NCBI RefSeq assembly: GCF_022921075.1
Contig: NZ_CP095050.1
Span: 4,216,001 to 4,280,000 of the forward strand
Length of the DNA: 64,000 nucleotides
Source of the DNA: Hymenobacter sp. 5317J-9
GTDB lineage: Bacteria > Bacteroidota > Bacteroidia > Cytophagales > Hymenobacteraceae
Direction of reading: 5' to 3'
Of this stretch, positions 9,426-18,834 are shown piece after piece (within the stretch, counting starts at the first letter, position 1; every line of letters begins with the position of its first letter). Made by a program: the position numbers and the translations under genes. The notes below the pieces were generated by a model that was given only the letters and a program-made list of their open reading frames with translations, searched no databases and was not told the DNA's origin.

Positions 9426-10616
9426 TTACCCAAAAAACGCGCGGTAAGCCTCACGGGCGCGCTCGGGAGAGCGGTGGCGCAACGCCAGGGCCGTGGCATC
9501 GGCCCGATGAGAAGGCTGGGCCAGTTGCTCCTCAATGCGGGCCAGGGCCGATGCCACACTGCCGGGCCGGGCCAGGTTGAAGGTGGCGCCGCTTCCTTCC
9601 TTCTCCACAATGCCGCTGTCGTCGCCCACGCCCTCAGCCAGCAGAATGGGCAGGCCGCTGGCCCAGTACTCCCCTATTTTGATGGGCGAAAGGCCCGGCG
9701 TGGGCCGCGAGAGCAAAAAGGCAAAGTCGGCGGCAGCCAGGTAGTTGGGCACTTCGGCGTGCGGCGCCCGCGTCACGAGGCAATGCGCCGGGTTCAGGCC
9801 AGCGGCGGCCAGGCGGGCGCGCACGCCCTCGGCCGGGTGCGCGGTGAGTACAATCAGCCGGAAACGGTCGCCAAAATGCGCCGCGGCCTGCGCGAAAATG
9901 GCAAAGCCTTCGTCTTCGTAATATATGCCACCAAACTTGCCCACATAGATGCCCACCACGGCGTCGTCGGCGTAGCCCAGCTGCTGGCGCTGCCGCACCC
10001 GGCGGGCCGCGTCGAAGCCAAAATCAGTCATGTTCACCGAGCACGGCACCGTCACCAGATGGTCCGCCGGCACGCCTTCGGCAATGAGCAGGCGGCGGTG
10101 GGCTTCGGCCACGGGCATGAGGCCGCGGGCGTGCTTCTTCTGCTGGCGCTCCAGGTAGGTCTGCACCAAATAGCGCGGGTCGTAGGGCTTCCATACGCCG
10201 CCGTTGCGCATGTATTCGGCGTGCGGCTCAAACGACTCCACGTAGAACGGCAGCCCGGTTTGGCGGGCCACCAGGTAAGCCAGCGCGCCGGCCGGCGCGC
10301 CCCGGGCCAGCATCACCGTGCTGCCTTCGGCCCGGGCCAGCTCGGCCAGCTCACGCGGAAAACGCAGGAAATCATCGGTCTTGTTCAGCAGCAACAGCTT
10401 GTGCGGCCGCGAGAGCAGCGGCTTGAAGCTGATTTTGGTGTTCGGGAACGGCAGCCGCAAGGTTAGGTCGGCTTGTGTTTCGGCGCCGCGCTCCACCGTG
10501 ACCAGGGTAATGTGCTCCACGTCGTCGCGCTCCTGCAAAATGCGCAGGTGCGGGAAGATGGTTGAGATGGTGAGCGGCTCGTGCAGGCTCCAGTAACCGA
10601 TAAAGAGAATACGCAC
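9426..10616 (-). CDS. family 4-like glycosyltransferase
   Basis: This 396-residue protein has a GT-B layout: an N-terminal domain starting MRILFIGYWSLHEPL, a linker near residue 215, and a C-terminal nucleotide-sugar domain with VVGIYVGKFGG and the SPIKIGEYWASGLP segment that carries the donor-binding Glu of GT4 enzymes. It is expected to add a sugar to the growing lipid-linked repeat on the cytoplasmic face. It is minus-strand, 58 bases after a GT2 gene and 122 bases before the deacetylase. Donor and acceptor cannot be told from sequence. Confidence 0.8.
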   Translation of the reverse strand: MRILFIGYWSLHEPLTISTIFPHLRILQERDDVEHITLVTVERGAETQADLTLRLPFPNTKISFKPLLSRPHKLLLLNKTDDFLRFPRELAELARAEGSTVMLARGAPAGALAYLVARQTGLPFYVESFEPHAEYMRNGGVWKPYDPRYLVQTYLERQQKKHARGLMPVAEAHRRLLIAEGVPADHLVTVPCSVNMTDFGFDAARRVRQRQQLGYADDAVVGIYVGKFGGIYYEDEGFAIFAQAAAHFGDRFRLIVLTAHPAEGVRARLAAAGLNPAHCLVTRAPHAEVPNYLAAADFAFLLSRPTPGLSPIKIGEYWASGLPILLAEGVGDDSGIVEKEGSGATFNLARPGSVASALARIEEQLAQPSHRADATALALRHRSPERAREAYRAFFG

Positions 10617-10674
10617 GGGATGAATACATTAAATGAGAAAAAGCACCGCACGCAGCGGTTGCTACGGCGCGGCG

Positions 10675-11580
10675 CTAGCCAAGCACGCCTTTCAGGCGAC
10701 CTATCACCTGCGGGCCCAGCAAGCTGCGCACCGCCAACGCCACGCCTTCACGGGCGGGCAGGCCCGGCCAGGCCCGCCGGGTGTAGCGCAGGGCCTGCCC
10801 GCGGTGCCCGTCAGCGTAGGCGTGAATGGCGCAGAGGTAGTATACCCGCCCCAGCAGCCGGCGGCGCTGCTCGCCGGTGAGCGTGAGGTGTTGCTGCATC
10901 CAGGCGCCAGCCAGTTCCAAGCGCCGGATAAGGCCTTGGTTGTCGGCGCGCATCGAACGGGTGTCGTGGTCGTTCATGGTCACCGTCAGCGCGTCGAGCA
11001 GCAACACGGTGTCGCGCTGGGTGTTTTGCAGCAAAAACAGCCAGTCCTCTACGGCGGCGTAGCGGCGGTCTTCCTCAAACAGGAAGAGGTCGGGGTTCAG
11101 GCGGCGGGCGGCGAAATTGCAGGCCAGCATGTTGCCGTCCACAAAGGCGTCGAGCCCGTAGCGGCCGGCTGGCACCGTGGCCACCGGGCTGGGGTGCAGC
11201 CGCCCTTCGCGGGAGAAATCGTAGCGCGTGGCAATGAAGTTGGGCGGCGGCGTGGCCGCCTGTATGCCGGCCCGCAACGTGCTCAGGTGGTTGGGGTGCA
11301 GCAAGTCGTCGGAATCCAGAAACAGCACGTACTCGCCCTGGGCGCGAGCCACGCCGTAGTTGCGGGCCGCCCCGCGCTCGGCGTTGGCCTTGGGCAAGTA
11401 GTGCAGACGGGGGTCGGTGTAGGCCTGCACCACGGCAGCGGTGTGGTCGGTGCTGCCATCGTCCACCACCAGCACTTCAAACTCGGCCAGGTCCTGGGCC
11501 AGTACCGAATCCAGGGTGGCGCCGATGAAGCCGGCCCGGTTGTAGGTGGGGATAATGACGCTGAAGTACGGGGTGCTCAT
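10675..11580 (-). CDS. family 2 glycosyltransferase
   Basis: A 301-residue GT-A enzyme: FSVIIPTYNRAGFI at the N terminus, VVDDGSTDHT for nucleotide binding, and FLDSDDLLHP with the metal-binding DxD (SDD) near residue 90. A basic C-terminal segment with hydrophobic patches is likely peripheral to the membrane. It lies 12 bases downstream of the unassigned transferase at 11593, in the same minus-strand run, and is expected to build the same repeat unit. Linkage and sugar are not predictable. Confidence 0.85.
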   Translation of the reverse strand: MSTPYFSVIIPTYNRAGFIGATLDSVLAQDLAEFEVLVVDDGSTDHTAAVVQAYTDPRLHYLPKANAERGAARNYGVARAQGEYVLFLDSDDLLHPNHLSTLRAGIQAATPPPNFIATRYDFSREGRLHPSPVATVPAGRYGLDAFVDGNMLACNFAARRLNPDLFLFEEDRRYAAVEDWLFLLQNTQRDTVLLLDALTVTMNDHDTRSMRADNQGLIRRLELAGAWMQQHLTLTGEQRRRLLGRVYYLCAIHAYADGHRGQALRYTRRAWPGLPAREGVALAVRSLLGPQVIGRLKGVLG

Positions 11581-11592
11581 ATTGAAAATGGG

Positions 11593-12468
11593 CTAGGGCA
11601 GCAGCTTGAAGCGCGTTTTTAAATAATACAGCTCCAACGGACTGGAAAACACCTGCTTGTCGATGACGGCCATCAGCCCGGGGTGGCGGTCGTACTGGTG
11701 CACGATGTTGGCCCGGTGGCCTTGGCCATCAAGCAGATAGCCCTGCGCGTCGTGCTGAAAGGCGTGCTCGTGCCCCACTGTGAGAATGGGCGTGTTGTCG
11801 TTGAAGAGCTGGCGCACCGGCTGCAGCACGCCACTGTGCAGCAAGTCGTTGTGCACGGCTTGGTCGGCACAGCCGTAGGCGTCATTCAGGCCGCAAATGG
11901 CCGTGAGCAGGGTGTGCAGGTAGCGCTTAATCTGCGGCAGCGGCCCCAGCGTGGTGCCCGCGCAGCTCACAATGTGCTCGGACAGTTCGTTCAGCTTTTG
12001 CTCCCCGTAACCGGCCCGTATCCAGTCCGAATTGTAGGTGCAGGAACCAATGGTTTTCTCACGGCTTTCCATGGCCACGTAGAGCGACTGCTCAATGGGA
12101 AAGTCGAAGGGCTCTTTCTGGAACACGACATCGCGCACATCGGTCAGCAGCACATTTTCGAACTCATTCTCGTGCTTGAGGATGTAGTCGTAATACAGAA
12201 AGTGCCGGAAATTGTAGATGTGAATAGGGTCCGGCAGCTGCTTAAAATTATCCGGGTGCGGGTTGCTGATGTAGGGAAATTTCGGCGTGTAGGGAATCGT
12301 TTCCACGCCCATGCGTTGCAGCTTGCTGATGGTATGCGCGCCCGTGTTGGGTCCCACAAACAAGCACATCTTTCCCTTGAAGCCACTTTTAAACAACGAC
12401 TTGAAGAACCGCGACAGGTGAAAGAAATTATAATTGTCGCTGATGCTGAGAATAAGGTTCGGCTTCAT
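11593..12468 (-). CDS. putative glycosyltransferase of unassigned family
   Basis: This 291-residue protein is not clearly in a family I can name. It starts MKPNLILSISDNYNFFHL, is rich in Phe and Tyr early on, and has LLTDVRDVVFQKEPF near residue 110, which resembles the DxD region of GT-A transferases that act in capsule loci. A QAVHNDLLHS segment later fits the second half of such folds. Its ATG overlaps the stop of the GT61 gene by one base (TAATG), so translation of the two is coupled. The neighbourhood strongly suggests a sugar transferase; the family remains inference. Confidence 0.55.
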   Translation of the reverse strand: MKPNLILSISDNYNFFHLSRFFKSLFKSGFKGKMCLFVGPNTGAHTISKLQRMGVETIPYTPKFPYISNPHPDNFKQLPDPIHIYNFRHFLYYDYILKHENEFENVLLTDVRDVVFQKEPFDFPIEQSLYVAMESREKTIGSCTYNSDWIRAGYGEQKLNELSEHIVSCAGTTLGPLPQIKRYLHTLLTAICGLNDAYGCADQAVHNDLLHSGVLQPVRQLFNDNTPILTVGHEHAFQHDAQGYLLDGQGHRANIVHQYDRHPGLMAVIDKQVFSSPLELYYLKTRFKLLP

Positions 12469-13601
12469 TAGAAATCAGAAGGAAATATGTTGGCAAAAAC
12501 GCGCTGCAAGGCTGCGTACTCCACTTCCAAGTCGGAATTGTTGGCCTGCCAGTGGTCTTCGCCGCTGGTGCCTTGGCACGGCAGGCAGTAATAGCTCAGC
12601 TGCAGGGCGTTGGCCAGGTAATAGTAGCAGGGGTTGAATACTTCCGCATGGGTGCTGCGGTTCATGAGTTCCACCACGGTGGCGCCGGGCCGCATAAACA
12701 GCATGTTGGTGAGGTTGGCGCCGTGCACGCCCACCAGCACGGTGGTTTCCGTCATCAGGCGCACCTGCTCGGCAAAGCTGAGCTCTTCGAAATACAACGT
12801 TTCAAAACCATACTGCGTCAGTAAGGGTTCGATGGCAGTTTCGTTGAGGAGGCGGCGCAGGCGCTGCCGGCTGCGCGAAACGTACACCCGCCGCTGCCCG
12901 GCAAACCCGGCAATGCCGAGGGCTTCCATCACACGGTTGCGCGAGGCCAAGCTCAGGCTGCCGTCCTGAAAACCGGACGGCGCCGGATAGTCGGGCATGG
13001 CCAGCTCGGGCACGCGGGCCACGGCGCCGGCCGGCAGCGGCACCAAGCGCTCGAACCCGAACATGGCCGCCGTTTGCCGTACGTAGGCCGGAATGGGCTC
13101 GGGCACCAGCAGCGGGCAGCCGGGGTGCGTGCGCTGCAGCAGGTGCAGGCGCGGCAGGGTGTCCACCAGCCAGTGGTAGTAGTTGCCGGCGGCCCAGGGG
13201 CCGTGCGCCAGGCCCACTACTTCGGCGGTGGCCACGTCGTGGCGGCGGCCCAGCCATTGGCGCAGCAGAAAGGTGCCGTCGAACTCCGGCGGCAGGCGGG
13301 GCGTGGCCCACACGCTGGGCAAAAACAGTCGCAGGTGCTGAAACACCACGCCGTGCCACGACACCACCGCGCGGTGCAGCCGGTGCACCCGCCGCTCGGC
13401 CAGGGCAATGCCGTGGCCAAACAAGGCCCGGAAGTCGGCGGGCAGCTGGTCGGCGTTGCGCGGCAGCGGCACGGGCTGGGCCGGCACGGCGGGCAGCAGC
13501 GCGGGGCCATCGGCCGCCGTCCAGGAGCCCCGCAAGCCGCCCAGCGCACGGATGCCGCCGTCGGACACCTGTTTGGCAAGCCGGTAGATGCGTGCTTTCA
13601 T
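12468..13601 (-). CDS. family 61-like glycosyltransferase (DUF563)
   Basis: The 377-residue protein shows the GT61/DUF563 signature blocks: NYYHWLVDTLPRL near residue 140, YVSRSRQRLRRLLNE near 245, and GVHGANLTNMLFMRPGA near 295. In bacteria such proteins occur in capsule and exopolysaccharide loci, and in eukaryotes they include xylosyltransferases and EGF-GlcNAc transferases. UDP-xylose could be made by the genes at 38053-40478, a suggestive but unproven link. It is 2 bases downstream of the flippase stop and couples to the next transferase by a 1-base overlap. The N-terminal 100 residues are Arg/Pro-rich. Confidence 0.78.
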   Translation of the reverse strand: MKARIYRLAKQVSDGGIRALGGLRGSWTAADGPALLPAVPAQPVPLPRNADQLPADFRALFGHGIALAERRVHRLHRAVVSWHGVVFQHLRLFLPSVWATPRLPPEFDGTFLLRQWLGRRHDVATAEVVGLAHGPWAAGNYYHWLVDTLPRLHLLQRTHPGCPLLVPEPIPAYVRQTAAMFGFERLVPLPAGAVARVPELAMPDYPAPSGFQDGSLSLASRNRVMEALGIAGFAGQRRVYVSRSRQRLRRLLNETAIEPLLTQYGFETLYFEELSFAEQVRLMTETTVLVGVHGANLTNMLFMRPGATVVELMNRSTHAEVFNPCYYYLANALQLSYYCLPCQGTSGEDHWQANNSDLEVEYAALQRVFANIFPSDF

Positions 13602-13603
13602 CC

Positions 13604-14995
13604 TTACGCCATGAAGTGCTGAACGCCCATGCGCCCCAGGTAGAGCACCGCCAGCAGGCCGGCAAAATACGCCACTTGCTCGATGGCTATGCGCCAGGAG
13701 CGCACGCCCATGGTGGCCAGCAGCACGTACGAGTTCAACGCCGTCAGCACCAGACTCACAGCGCTATAAGCCCCAACGGCGTAGAGAAACCCGTGGCTCT
13801 GCACCACAAAATAGACCGCAGCAAAGCGCGCCACCAACAGCACGATGTTGAAAATCAAATCGTAGAGCTGTTTGTGCACGATGGTGTACACCGACACGAA
13901 GATGTAGTAGTTGATGCGGAAGGCGTAGTAGCAGGCCAGCAGGCAGGCCACTGCCCCAGCCACCTGCCACTGCGCGCCGAATACGGTCGGGAAAATAACA
14001 TCTCCGAGAATGGCCGCCCCCGCAAACGGAATGGCCAGCCCCAGAAATATTTTGCGGAAATAGCCAGCGCAGAATTTTCCGAGCTGGTCTACGCCGCCGT
14101 CGTGATAGGCCTGCACCGAGTCGCGCATTACCACCGGCGACAAGGCGCCGCCCAGCAGCGAAACGGGCAATTCCAGCATGCTCGACGCAAAGGCAAACGA
14201 CCCCACCTCGGCCGATGTACTGAACTTCTTGAACAGCAGAATGGGCAGCTGCGACGACACAATGTTCAGGTACGTGGAGGGCAGCACCTGAATGGGAAAG
14301 CGCCGGAAGAAAAACGCCGTTTTCCAGAGGCGCCGCAACGGGGCCGGCACCGTGAGCTGCCGGGTAATGCGCAGCGGCAGGCGCACCAGCACCACGCCCA
14401 CCGCCACGAGGCGGTTGAGCATGTCGCCCAGAATGAAACCGATGGGCGACGGGCCAAACCACAGCGCGTGCGCAATGGTGTAGCCTTTGCCCGAAAGGTT
14501 GGCGCTGACATCGGCCACGGCCCGCACGGAGTACTTGTTCTCGCGAATGCACAAGGACTGCAAACACGACGACAGCACCGACACGACCAGTAGGAAGGGA
14601 ATCCAGTACACCATGTTGCCGATGCTGTGGATGTCAAAGAACGACAAGATGCTGTCTTCAAACAGCCACAGCAGCCCCAAAAAACCCACCGAAACCAGCG
14701 TGCTCAGCCACAGCGTGAGCTGGGCCAGCGCCGCAAACCGGTCGTTGCGCTTGGGCAGCAGCAGGGCCCCCAGGTAGTTCAGGCTCGACACAATGGACAG
14801 GTTGCCCAGCAAAATGCTGAACACCGCGTACTCGCCGTAGTCGGTGGGCCGGTACAGGCGCGAAATTACCGGCGAGAGCAGCATGCCCGCCGCCGTGATG
14901 GCCGCCGACCCCGAGAAACCAATCACCGCTTTGCGAAAAACGGGGTTGCTGAAAAACCCCGTTATTTTCGCAAAGGGAGAAGATACTGTAGGCAT
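13604..14995 (-). CDS. Wzx-type polysaccharide flippase (copy 1)
   Basis: A 463-residue membrane protein with about 12-14 hydrophobic helices. The start region VIGFSGSAAITAAGMLLSPVISRLY and YRPTDYGEYAVF is typical of the polysaccharide biosynthesis/MATE-like flippase family, which moves undecaprenyl-linked repeats across the inner membrane. A second, clearly related copy lies at 20177-21577. It heads a tight run of GT61, an unassigned transferase and GT2 genes. Two flippases in one locus suggest either two products or a recent duplication with divergence. Confidence 0.82.
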   Translation of the reverse strand: MPTVSSPFAKITGFFSNPVFRKAVIGFSGSAAITAAGMLLSPVISRLYRPTDYGEYAVFSILLGNLSIVSSLNYLGALLLPKRNDRFAALAQLTLWLSTLVSVGFLGLLWLFEDSILSFFDIHSIGNMVYWIPFLLVVSVLSSCLQSLCIRENKYSVRAVADVSANLSGKGYTIAHALWFGPSPIGFILGDMLNRLVAVGVVLVRLPLRITRQLTVPAPLRRLWKTAFFFRRFPIQVLPSTYLNIVSSQLPILLFKKFSTSAEVGSFAFASSMLELPVSLLGGALSPVVMRDSVQAYHDGGVDQLGKFCAGYFRKIFLGLAIPFAGAAILGDVIFPTVFGAQWQVAGAVACLLACYYAFRINYYIFVSVYTIVHKQLYDLIFNIVLLVARFAAVYFVVQSHGFLYAVGAYSAVSLVLTALNSYVLLATMGVRSWRIAIEQVAYFAGLLAVLYLGRMGVQHFMA

Positions 14996-15095
14996 CAGAT
15001 GTGATTATGCCGGTTGGCGCCCGGCGGTTCAGCAAGTTGCGCGCAGAAACAGCGCCCCATACGCGGCGAACTTGAGTGCCCGGGCGCCTGCCGGT

Positions 15096-16220
15096 TTACT
15101 GGTGCTGTTCGTGCTGGTAGTTCACCTTGTGGCCGCCTTTCAGCAGGTAGGCGTCGCGCTTGAACAGCTCCATGTCGGCCTGCACCATGTCCTGCACCAG
15201 AGCGGCCAGGTCGTATTTCGGCTCCCATCCCAGTTTGGCTTTGCACTTAGCCGGGTCACCGATAAGCAGTTCCACTTCCGTGGGGCGGAAATAGTTGGGG
15301 TCGACACGGCACACGATGCTGCCGACCCGGGCCTGGTACTCGGGCATGGAGCACGACACCACGCGGCCCACTTCGTCGACGCCCTCGCCTTCGAAGGCCA
15401 CTTCCACGCCCACTTCGGCAAAGGCCAGGCGCACGAACTCGCGCACGGTAGTCGTCACACCCGTGGCGATAACGAAATCCTCGGGCTCGTCCTGCTGCAG
15501 GATGCGCCACATGGCTTCCACGTAATCCTTGGCGTGGCCCCAGTCGCGCTTGGCGTCGAGGTTGCCCAGGGCAATGTCCTGGCGCATGCCCAGCACAATC
15601 TGCGCTACGCCGCGGGTGATTTTGCGGGTCACGAAGGTTTCGCCGCGCAGGGGGCTCTCGTGGTTGAACAGGATGCCGTTGCAGGCAAACATGCCGTAAG
15701 CCTCGCGGTAGTTCACCGTAATCCAGTAGCCGTAGAGCTTGGCCACGGCGTAGGGCGAGCGCGGGTAAAAGGGCGTGGTCTCGCTCTGGGGCACCTGCTG
15801 CACCAGGCCGTAAAGCTCCGAGGTGCTGGCCTGGTAAATCTTGGTTTTCTTGGTCAGGCCCAGCAGGCGCACGGCTTCCAGAATACGCAGCGTGCCCACG
15901 CCGTCCACATCGGCCACGTACTCGGGGGCATCAAACGACACCTTCACGTGCGACATGGCGCCGAGGTTATAAATCTCGTCGGGCTGCACTTCCTGGATGA
16001 TGCGAATCAGGTTGGTCGAATCCGTGAGGTCGCCGTAGTGGTTCGTCAGGCGCGGGTTTTTGTTGCCGTGGTCATCGGTGATGAGGTGGTCGATGCGGTC
16101 GGTGTTAAACAGCGAGGAGCGCCGCTTCACGCCGTGCACGGCATACCCTTTCTCGAGCAAAAACTCCGTTAGGTACGCACCGTCCTGGCCCGTGATGCCC
16201 GTGATTAATGCAACTTTCAT
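15096..16220 (-). CDS. gmd: GDP-mannose 4,6-dehydratase
   Basis: The 374-residue SDR begins MKVALITGITGQDGAYL (the GxxGxxG motif of Gmd), followed by RRSSLFNT, STSELYG (catalytic Thr/Ser-Glu) and YAVAK (YxxxK). It turns GDP-D-mannose into GDP-4-keto-6-deoxy-D-mannose, using bound NADP+, in the cytoplasm. The length matches the family. GDP-L-fucose synthase at 22827 can take the product to GDP-L-fucose, and the aminotransferase at 18834 might divert it to an amino sugar. It is 36 bases downstream of a GT2 gene on the same strand. Confidence 0.95.
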   Translation of the reverse strand: MKVALITGITGQDGAYLTEFLLEKGYAVHGVKRRSSLFNTDRIDHLITDDHGNKNPRLTNHYGDLTDSTNLIRIIQEVQPDEIYNLGAMSHVKVSFDAPEYVADVDGVGTLRILEAVRLLGLTKKTKIYQASTSELYGLVQQVPQSETTPFYPRSPYAVAKLYGYWITVNYREAYGMFACNGILFNHESPLRGETFVTRKITRGVAQIVLGMRQDIALGNLDAKRDWGHAKDYVEAMWRILQQDEPEDFVIATGVTTTVREFVRLAFAEVGVEVAFEGEGVDEVGRVVSCSMPEYQARVGSIVCRVDPNYFRPTEVELLIGDPAKCKAKLGWEPKYDLAALVQDMVQADMELFKRDAYLLKGGHKVNYQHEQHQ

Positions 16221-16256
16221 AGTCGGTTTACTAGTAAAGCATTGCGGCCCAAGGGC

Positions 16257-17261
16257 CTAGCTCAATGCTTTGGTCAATTGATTATTTTTAAAAAGAAACT
16301 CGGTAGGGTGCGCCGCGTTGTAGTCCGCCATCAAACGGTCGGCCACATCAAAAGCCGTTGCCAGGCGCGCCGCGTCGTCGAGCGGCGCGGGGCCGGGCAC
16401 GTAGCCGGTGGGCATCGTGGTGTTGCCCATGTATTGGGGACGCTTCAGCAGGTCGTATAAAACACGCTTGGCCGGACGCAGCGGCTTTTTCAACATTTCG
16501 AGCCAGCCCGACTGGTGGCGCACAAAGTCCTTGAACGTGTGGCCGATGCGCTTATCGTAGTAGAACTTCATCCGGGACGACTCCAGGGTGCTGGCGTTGG
16601 CGCCCTTGCCCTGGTTCATTACCCGAAAGTTGCTTTGGGGATTTTCCAGCCGCACGCTGAGCATGGCCGTACTCCAGGCCATGTTTATGTTCAGGCTGGT
16701 GATGCGGTAGGTAAACTCCGTATCGACCTGCACCACGCCCGTGTGAAAGAGGCCGGTCAAGGCCAGCGACTCGCGCCGAATCAGCAAGGGCAGGCCAATC
16801 ATCCACACCACTTCCTGCTGGGTCAGCCAGCGCTTAAAGTTGTCGGCCACGTCATCGTAGAGGATGGCCGTATCCAGCTTTTCCAAGTGAATCAGACCGG
16901 TATTGCCCGTAAGCACGTCTACCTCCGGATTTGCCAGCATGAACGCCTTGGCTTCCCGAATGGCCGGGTAGGAAAAGGCGTCGTCGTCGGTGATGAGCTT
17001 CAGCAGGGTGCCCCGGGCCCGCAGCATGGCTTTGTTGAAGCCGTGGGCCTCGCCCTTGTCCCGCTCGGAGACGTATTGCTGAATCAGCCCCGCGTCGAAC
17101 AAGCCCTGCAGGTACTCGGGCGTGCCGTCCTTGCTGCCGCCATCCGCAACCACAATTTCCTCGTCGGGCTGCCGGGCCGCCACCAGGCGTTCCACTACCT
17201 GTTTCAGGTACGGAAGCTTGTTGTAGGTGGTCAGAACGTAAGAGAGCGAGTAATCGGGCAT
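16257..17261 (-). CDS. family 2 glycosyltransferase
   Basis: A 334-residue GT-A enzyme with YSLSYVLTTYNKLPYL at the start, VVADGGSKDGTPEYL for nucleotide binding, and KLITDDDAFSYP carrying the metal-binding DDD near residue 92. The C-terminal third, after about residue 230, is basic and holds no clear domain. It lies between gmd and a hexapeptide acyltransferase, in the block that seems to make and attach a modified 6-deoxyhexose. The sugar transferred is unknown. Confidence 0.83.
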   Translation of the reverse strand: MPDYSLSYVLTTYNKLPYLKQVVERLVAARQPDEEIVVADGGSKDGTPEYLQGLFDAGLIQQYVSERDKGEAHGFNKAMLRARGTLLKLITDDDAFSYPAIREAKAFMLANPEVDVLTGNTGLIHLEKLDTAILYDDVADNFKRWLTQQEVVWMIGLPLLIRRESLALTGLFHTGVVQVDTEFTYRITSLNINMAWSTAMLSVRLENPQSNFRVMNQGKGANASTLESSRMKFYYDKRIGHTFKDFVRHQSGWLEMLKKPLRPAKRVLYDLLKRPQYMGNTTMPTGYVPGPAPLDDAARLATAFDVADRLMADYNAAHPTEFLFKNNQLTKALS

Positions 17262-17306
17262 TGGTTGAAGAAGTAGCAGTAATCGTTGGGGTCGCCGCGC
17301 CGCGGC

Positions 17307-17876
17307 TTAGTAGCCGAGGCGCTTGGCGTATTCCAGCATTTTTTCGCGCGGGCGCACTTTCACGGGGCGGGCAGGCACGCCCACGTACACCGTCCAGGGC
17401 TCCGTGTCTTTGGTCACCAGCGAGCAGGCGCCTATCACGCTTCCCTCCCCTATCGTCACGTTGGGCATCACCACCACGTTGGTGCCGAGGCCGGAAAAGC
17501 GCGAACACCGGATGGTGCCAAAATCCACGGTATCGCGGAACTCCTCCGGCGCGGTCACGCTGGTGAAGCCGTCGCCCATGAAACGGTCGGAGCCGCAGAT
17601 AAGCCGGCTGCCGGCGGCAATGGTCACGAAATCTTCCACAATCAGCGTGCTCTGCGCCCCGCCGATGATGGTGAGGTAGGGCGACAGGTGCACGTAATCG
17701 CCAATCTCGGCGGCCGTGGTGAGGTACACGCCCGAATCGATGGCCACGTGGCTGCCCACGCGCACCAGGTGCGGCCGGCGGATTTCCACGTTGGCACTGA
17801 TGAACACGTCGTCGCCGCAGCTCAGGAGCTGAGCGGTGTCGTATTGTGCCGATTGCAGCGGGGCGGAAGAGGCCAT
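17307..17876 (-). CDS. left-handed beta-helix (hexapeptide) sugar acyltransferase
   Basis: This 189-residue protein shows hexapeptide periodicity (VRVGSHVAIDSG, AEIGDYVHLSP, VTIGEGSVIGA) and ends VGVPARPVK, the usual coda of trimeric acetyltransferases of the WbbJ/NeuD/PerB type. It probably uses acetyl-CoA to acetylate a nucleotide sugar or a sugar in the repeat. The aminotransferase at 18834-19991 upstream makes N-acetylation of an amino sugar a plausible job (inference). It is 19 bases after the SDR gene on the same strand. Confidence 0.8.
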   Translation of the reverse strand: MASSAPLQSAQYDTAQLLSCGDDVFISANVEIRRPHLVRVGSHVAIDSGVYLTTAAEIGDYVHLSPYLTIIGGAQSTLIVEDFVTIAAGSRLICGSDRFMGDGFTSVTAPEEFRDTVDFGTIRCSRFSGLGTNVVVMPNVTIGEGSVIGACSLVTKDTEPWTVYVGVPARPVKVRPREKMLEYAKRLGY

Positions 17877-17895
17877 GCGGGTTGCGTGCTTGCGG

Positions 17896-18834
17896 TTAGT
17901 AAGGGAAAACGGACTCGTAGTATTTCACCGTTTCGGCAATGCCTTCCTCGAAGGGCGTGAAGCGGAATTCGGGAAATACCTGGCGGAATTTGGCGTCGTC
18001 CATCACCTTTTTGGGTGCGCCGTCGGGCCGGGAAGCATCCCAGGCCAAATGCCCGCCGTACTCAAAGCGGCTTTGAATAATGGCCACCAGCTCTTTCACG
18101 CTCAAACCGTCGTTTTGGGCAAGGTTGGTGGGCTGCTCCAGGCCCGGGCGGTCGGGGTTTTGCAGCACTTCGCACACCAGGCGGCCGAAGTCGGGGGCAT
18201 ACAGCCACTCACGAATGGCCACCCCGGTTCCCCAGATGGGCAGTTCGGGCTGGTTGGTGCGCACGGCCTTCACAAACTTGGAAATCAGCGCATTCAGCGC
18301 ATGGGCTTTGTTGGGGTCGGTCGAGTCGAAGGGGCCGTACATGTTGGGCGTGAGCAAATGAATGCTGCGCACGCCGTATTGCAGCTCAAAGCACTCGCCC
18401 ACCGCCCACAGCAGCCGGCGGCTGGTGCCGTAGCTCAGCACCGAGCGGTGCACCTCCCCGTGCTGCCACTCTTCTTCGCGGAAGATGTCGGCCGTGGCCG
18501 GGTAAGCGCAGTTGGCAATCGGGTTGATGACCAACGCCTGGGGGCACTCCTGCGCCACGGCTTCGTAGAGACCCAAAATCATGCGCGAGTTATCGGCTAC
18601 CACGGTGGCGGCCTTCTCGGTCACGTAATTGAGGCTGCCCACGTGCGCGGCGCAGTTCACGATGTGCGTCGGCTGGTGCTCGCGCATAAACGCCGCCGCT
18701 GCGGCCGCATCCCGCAAATCGAGCCCGTGGTGCAACGAGGCCCCAACAAATGGGATGTTGTTCTCGCGCAGCGCATTGGCCACGTTACGGCCCGCGAAGC
18801 CACTGGCTCCGAGCAAAATTACTTTCATGGGCAT
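17896..18834 (-). CDS. extended SDR, GDP-fucose-synthase-like, with YxxxR in place of YxxxK
   Basis: A 312-residue protein with GASGFAGRN as the dinucleotide motif and blocks like those of GDP-L-fucose synthase (AAHVGSLNYVTEKA, LLTPNMYGPFD). The segment that should hold the YxxxK active site reads SYGTSRRLLW, so the Lys is replaced by Arg. It may be an altered epimerase or reductase, or a dehydrogenase with a different proton relay. The start is set at 18834 (MPMKV), which overlaps the aminotransferase stop by one base (TAATG); the ATG at 18828 is an alternative. It sits between the aminotransferase and the acyltransferase and likely acts on the same sugar. Confidence 0.72.
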   Translation of the reverse strand: MPMKVILLGASGFAGRNVANALRENNIPFVGASLHHGLDLRDAAAAAAFMREHQPTHIVNCAAHVGSLNYVTEKAATVVADNSRMILGLYEAVAQECPQALVINPIANCAYPATADIFREEEWQHGEVHRSVLSYGTSRRLLWAVGECFELQYGVRSIHLLTPNMYGPFDSTDPNKAHALNALISKFVKAVRTNQPELPIWGTGVAIREWLYAPDFGRLVCEVLQNPDRPGLEQPTNLAQNDGLSVKELVAIIQSRFEYGGHLAWDASRPDGAPKKVMDDAKFRQVFPEFRFTPFEEGIAETVKYYESVFPY

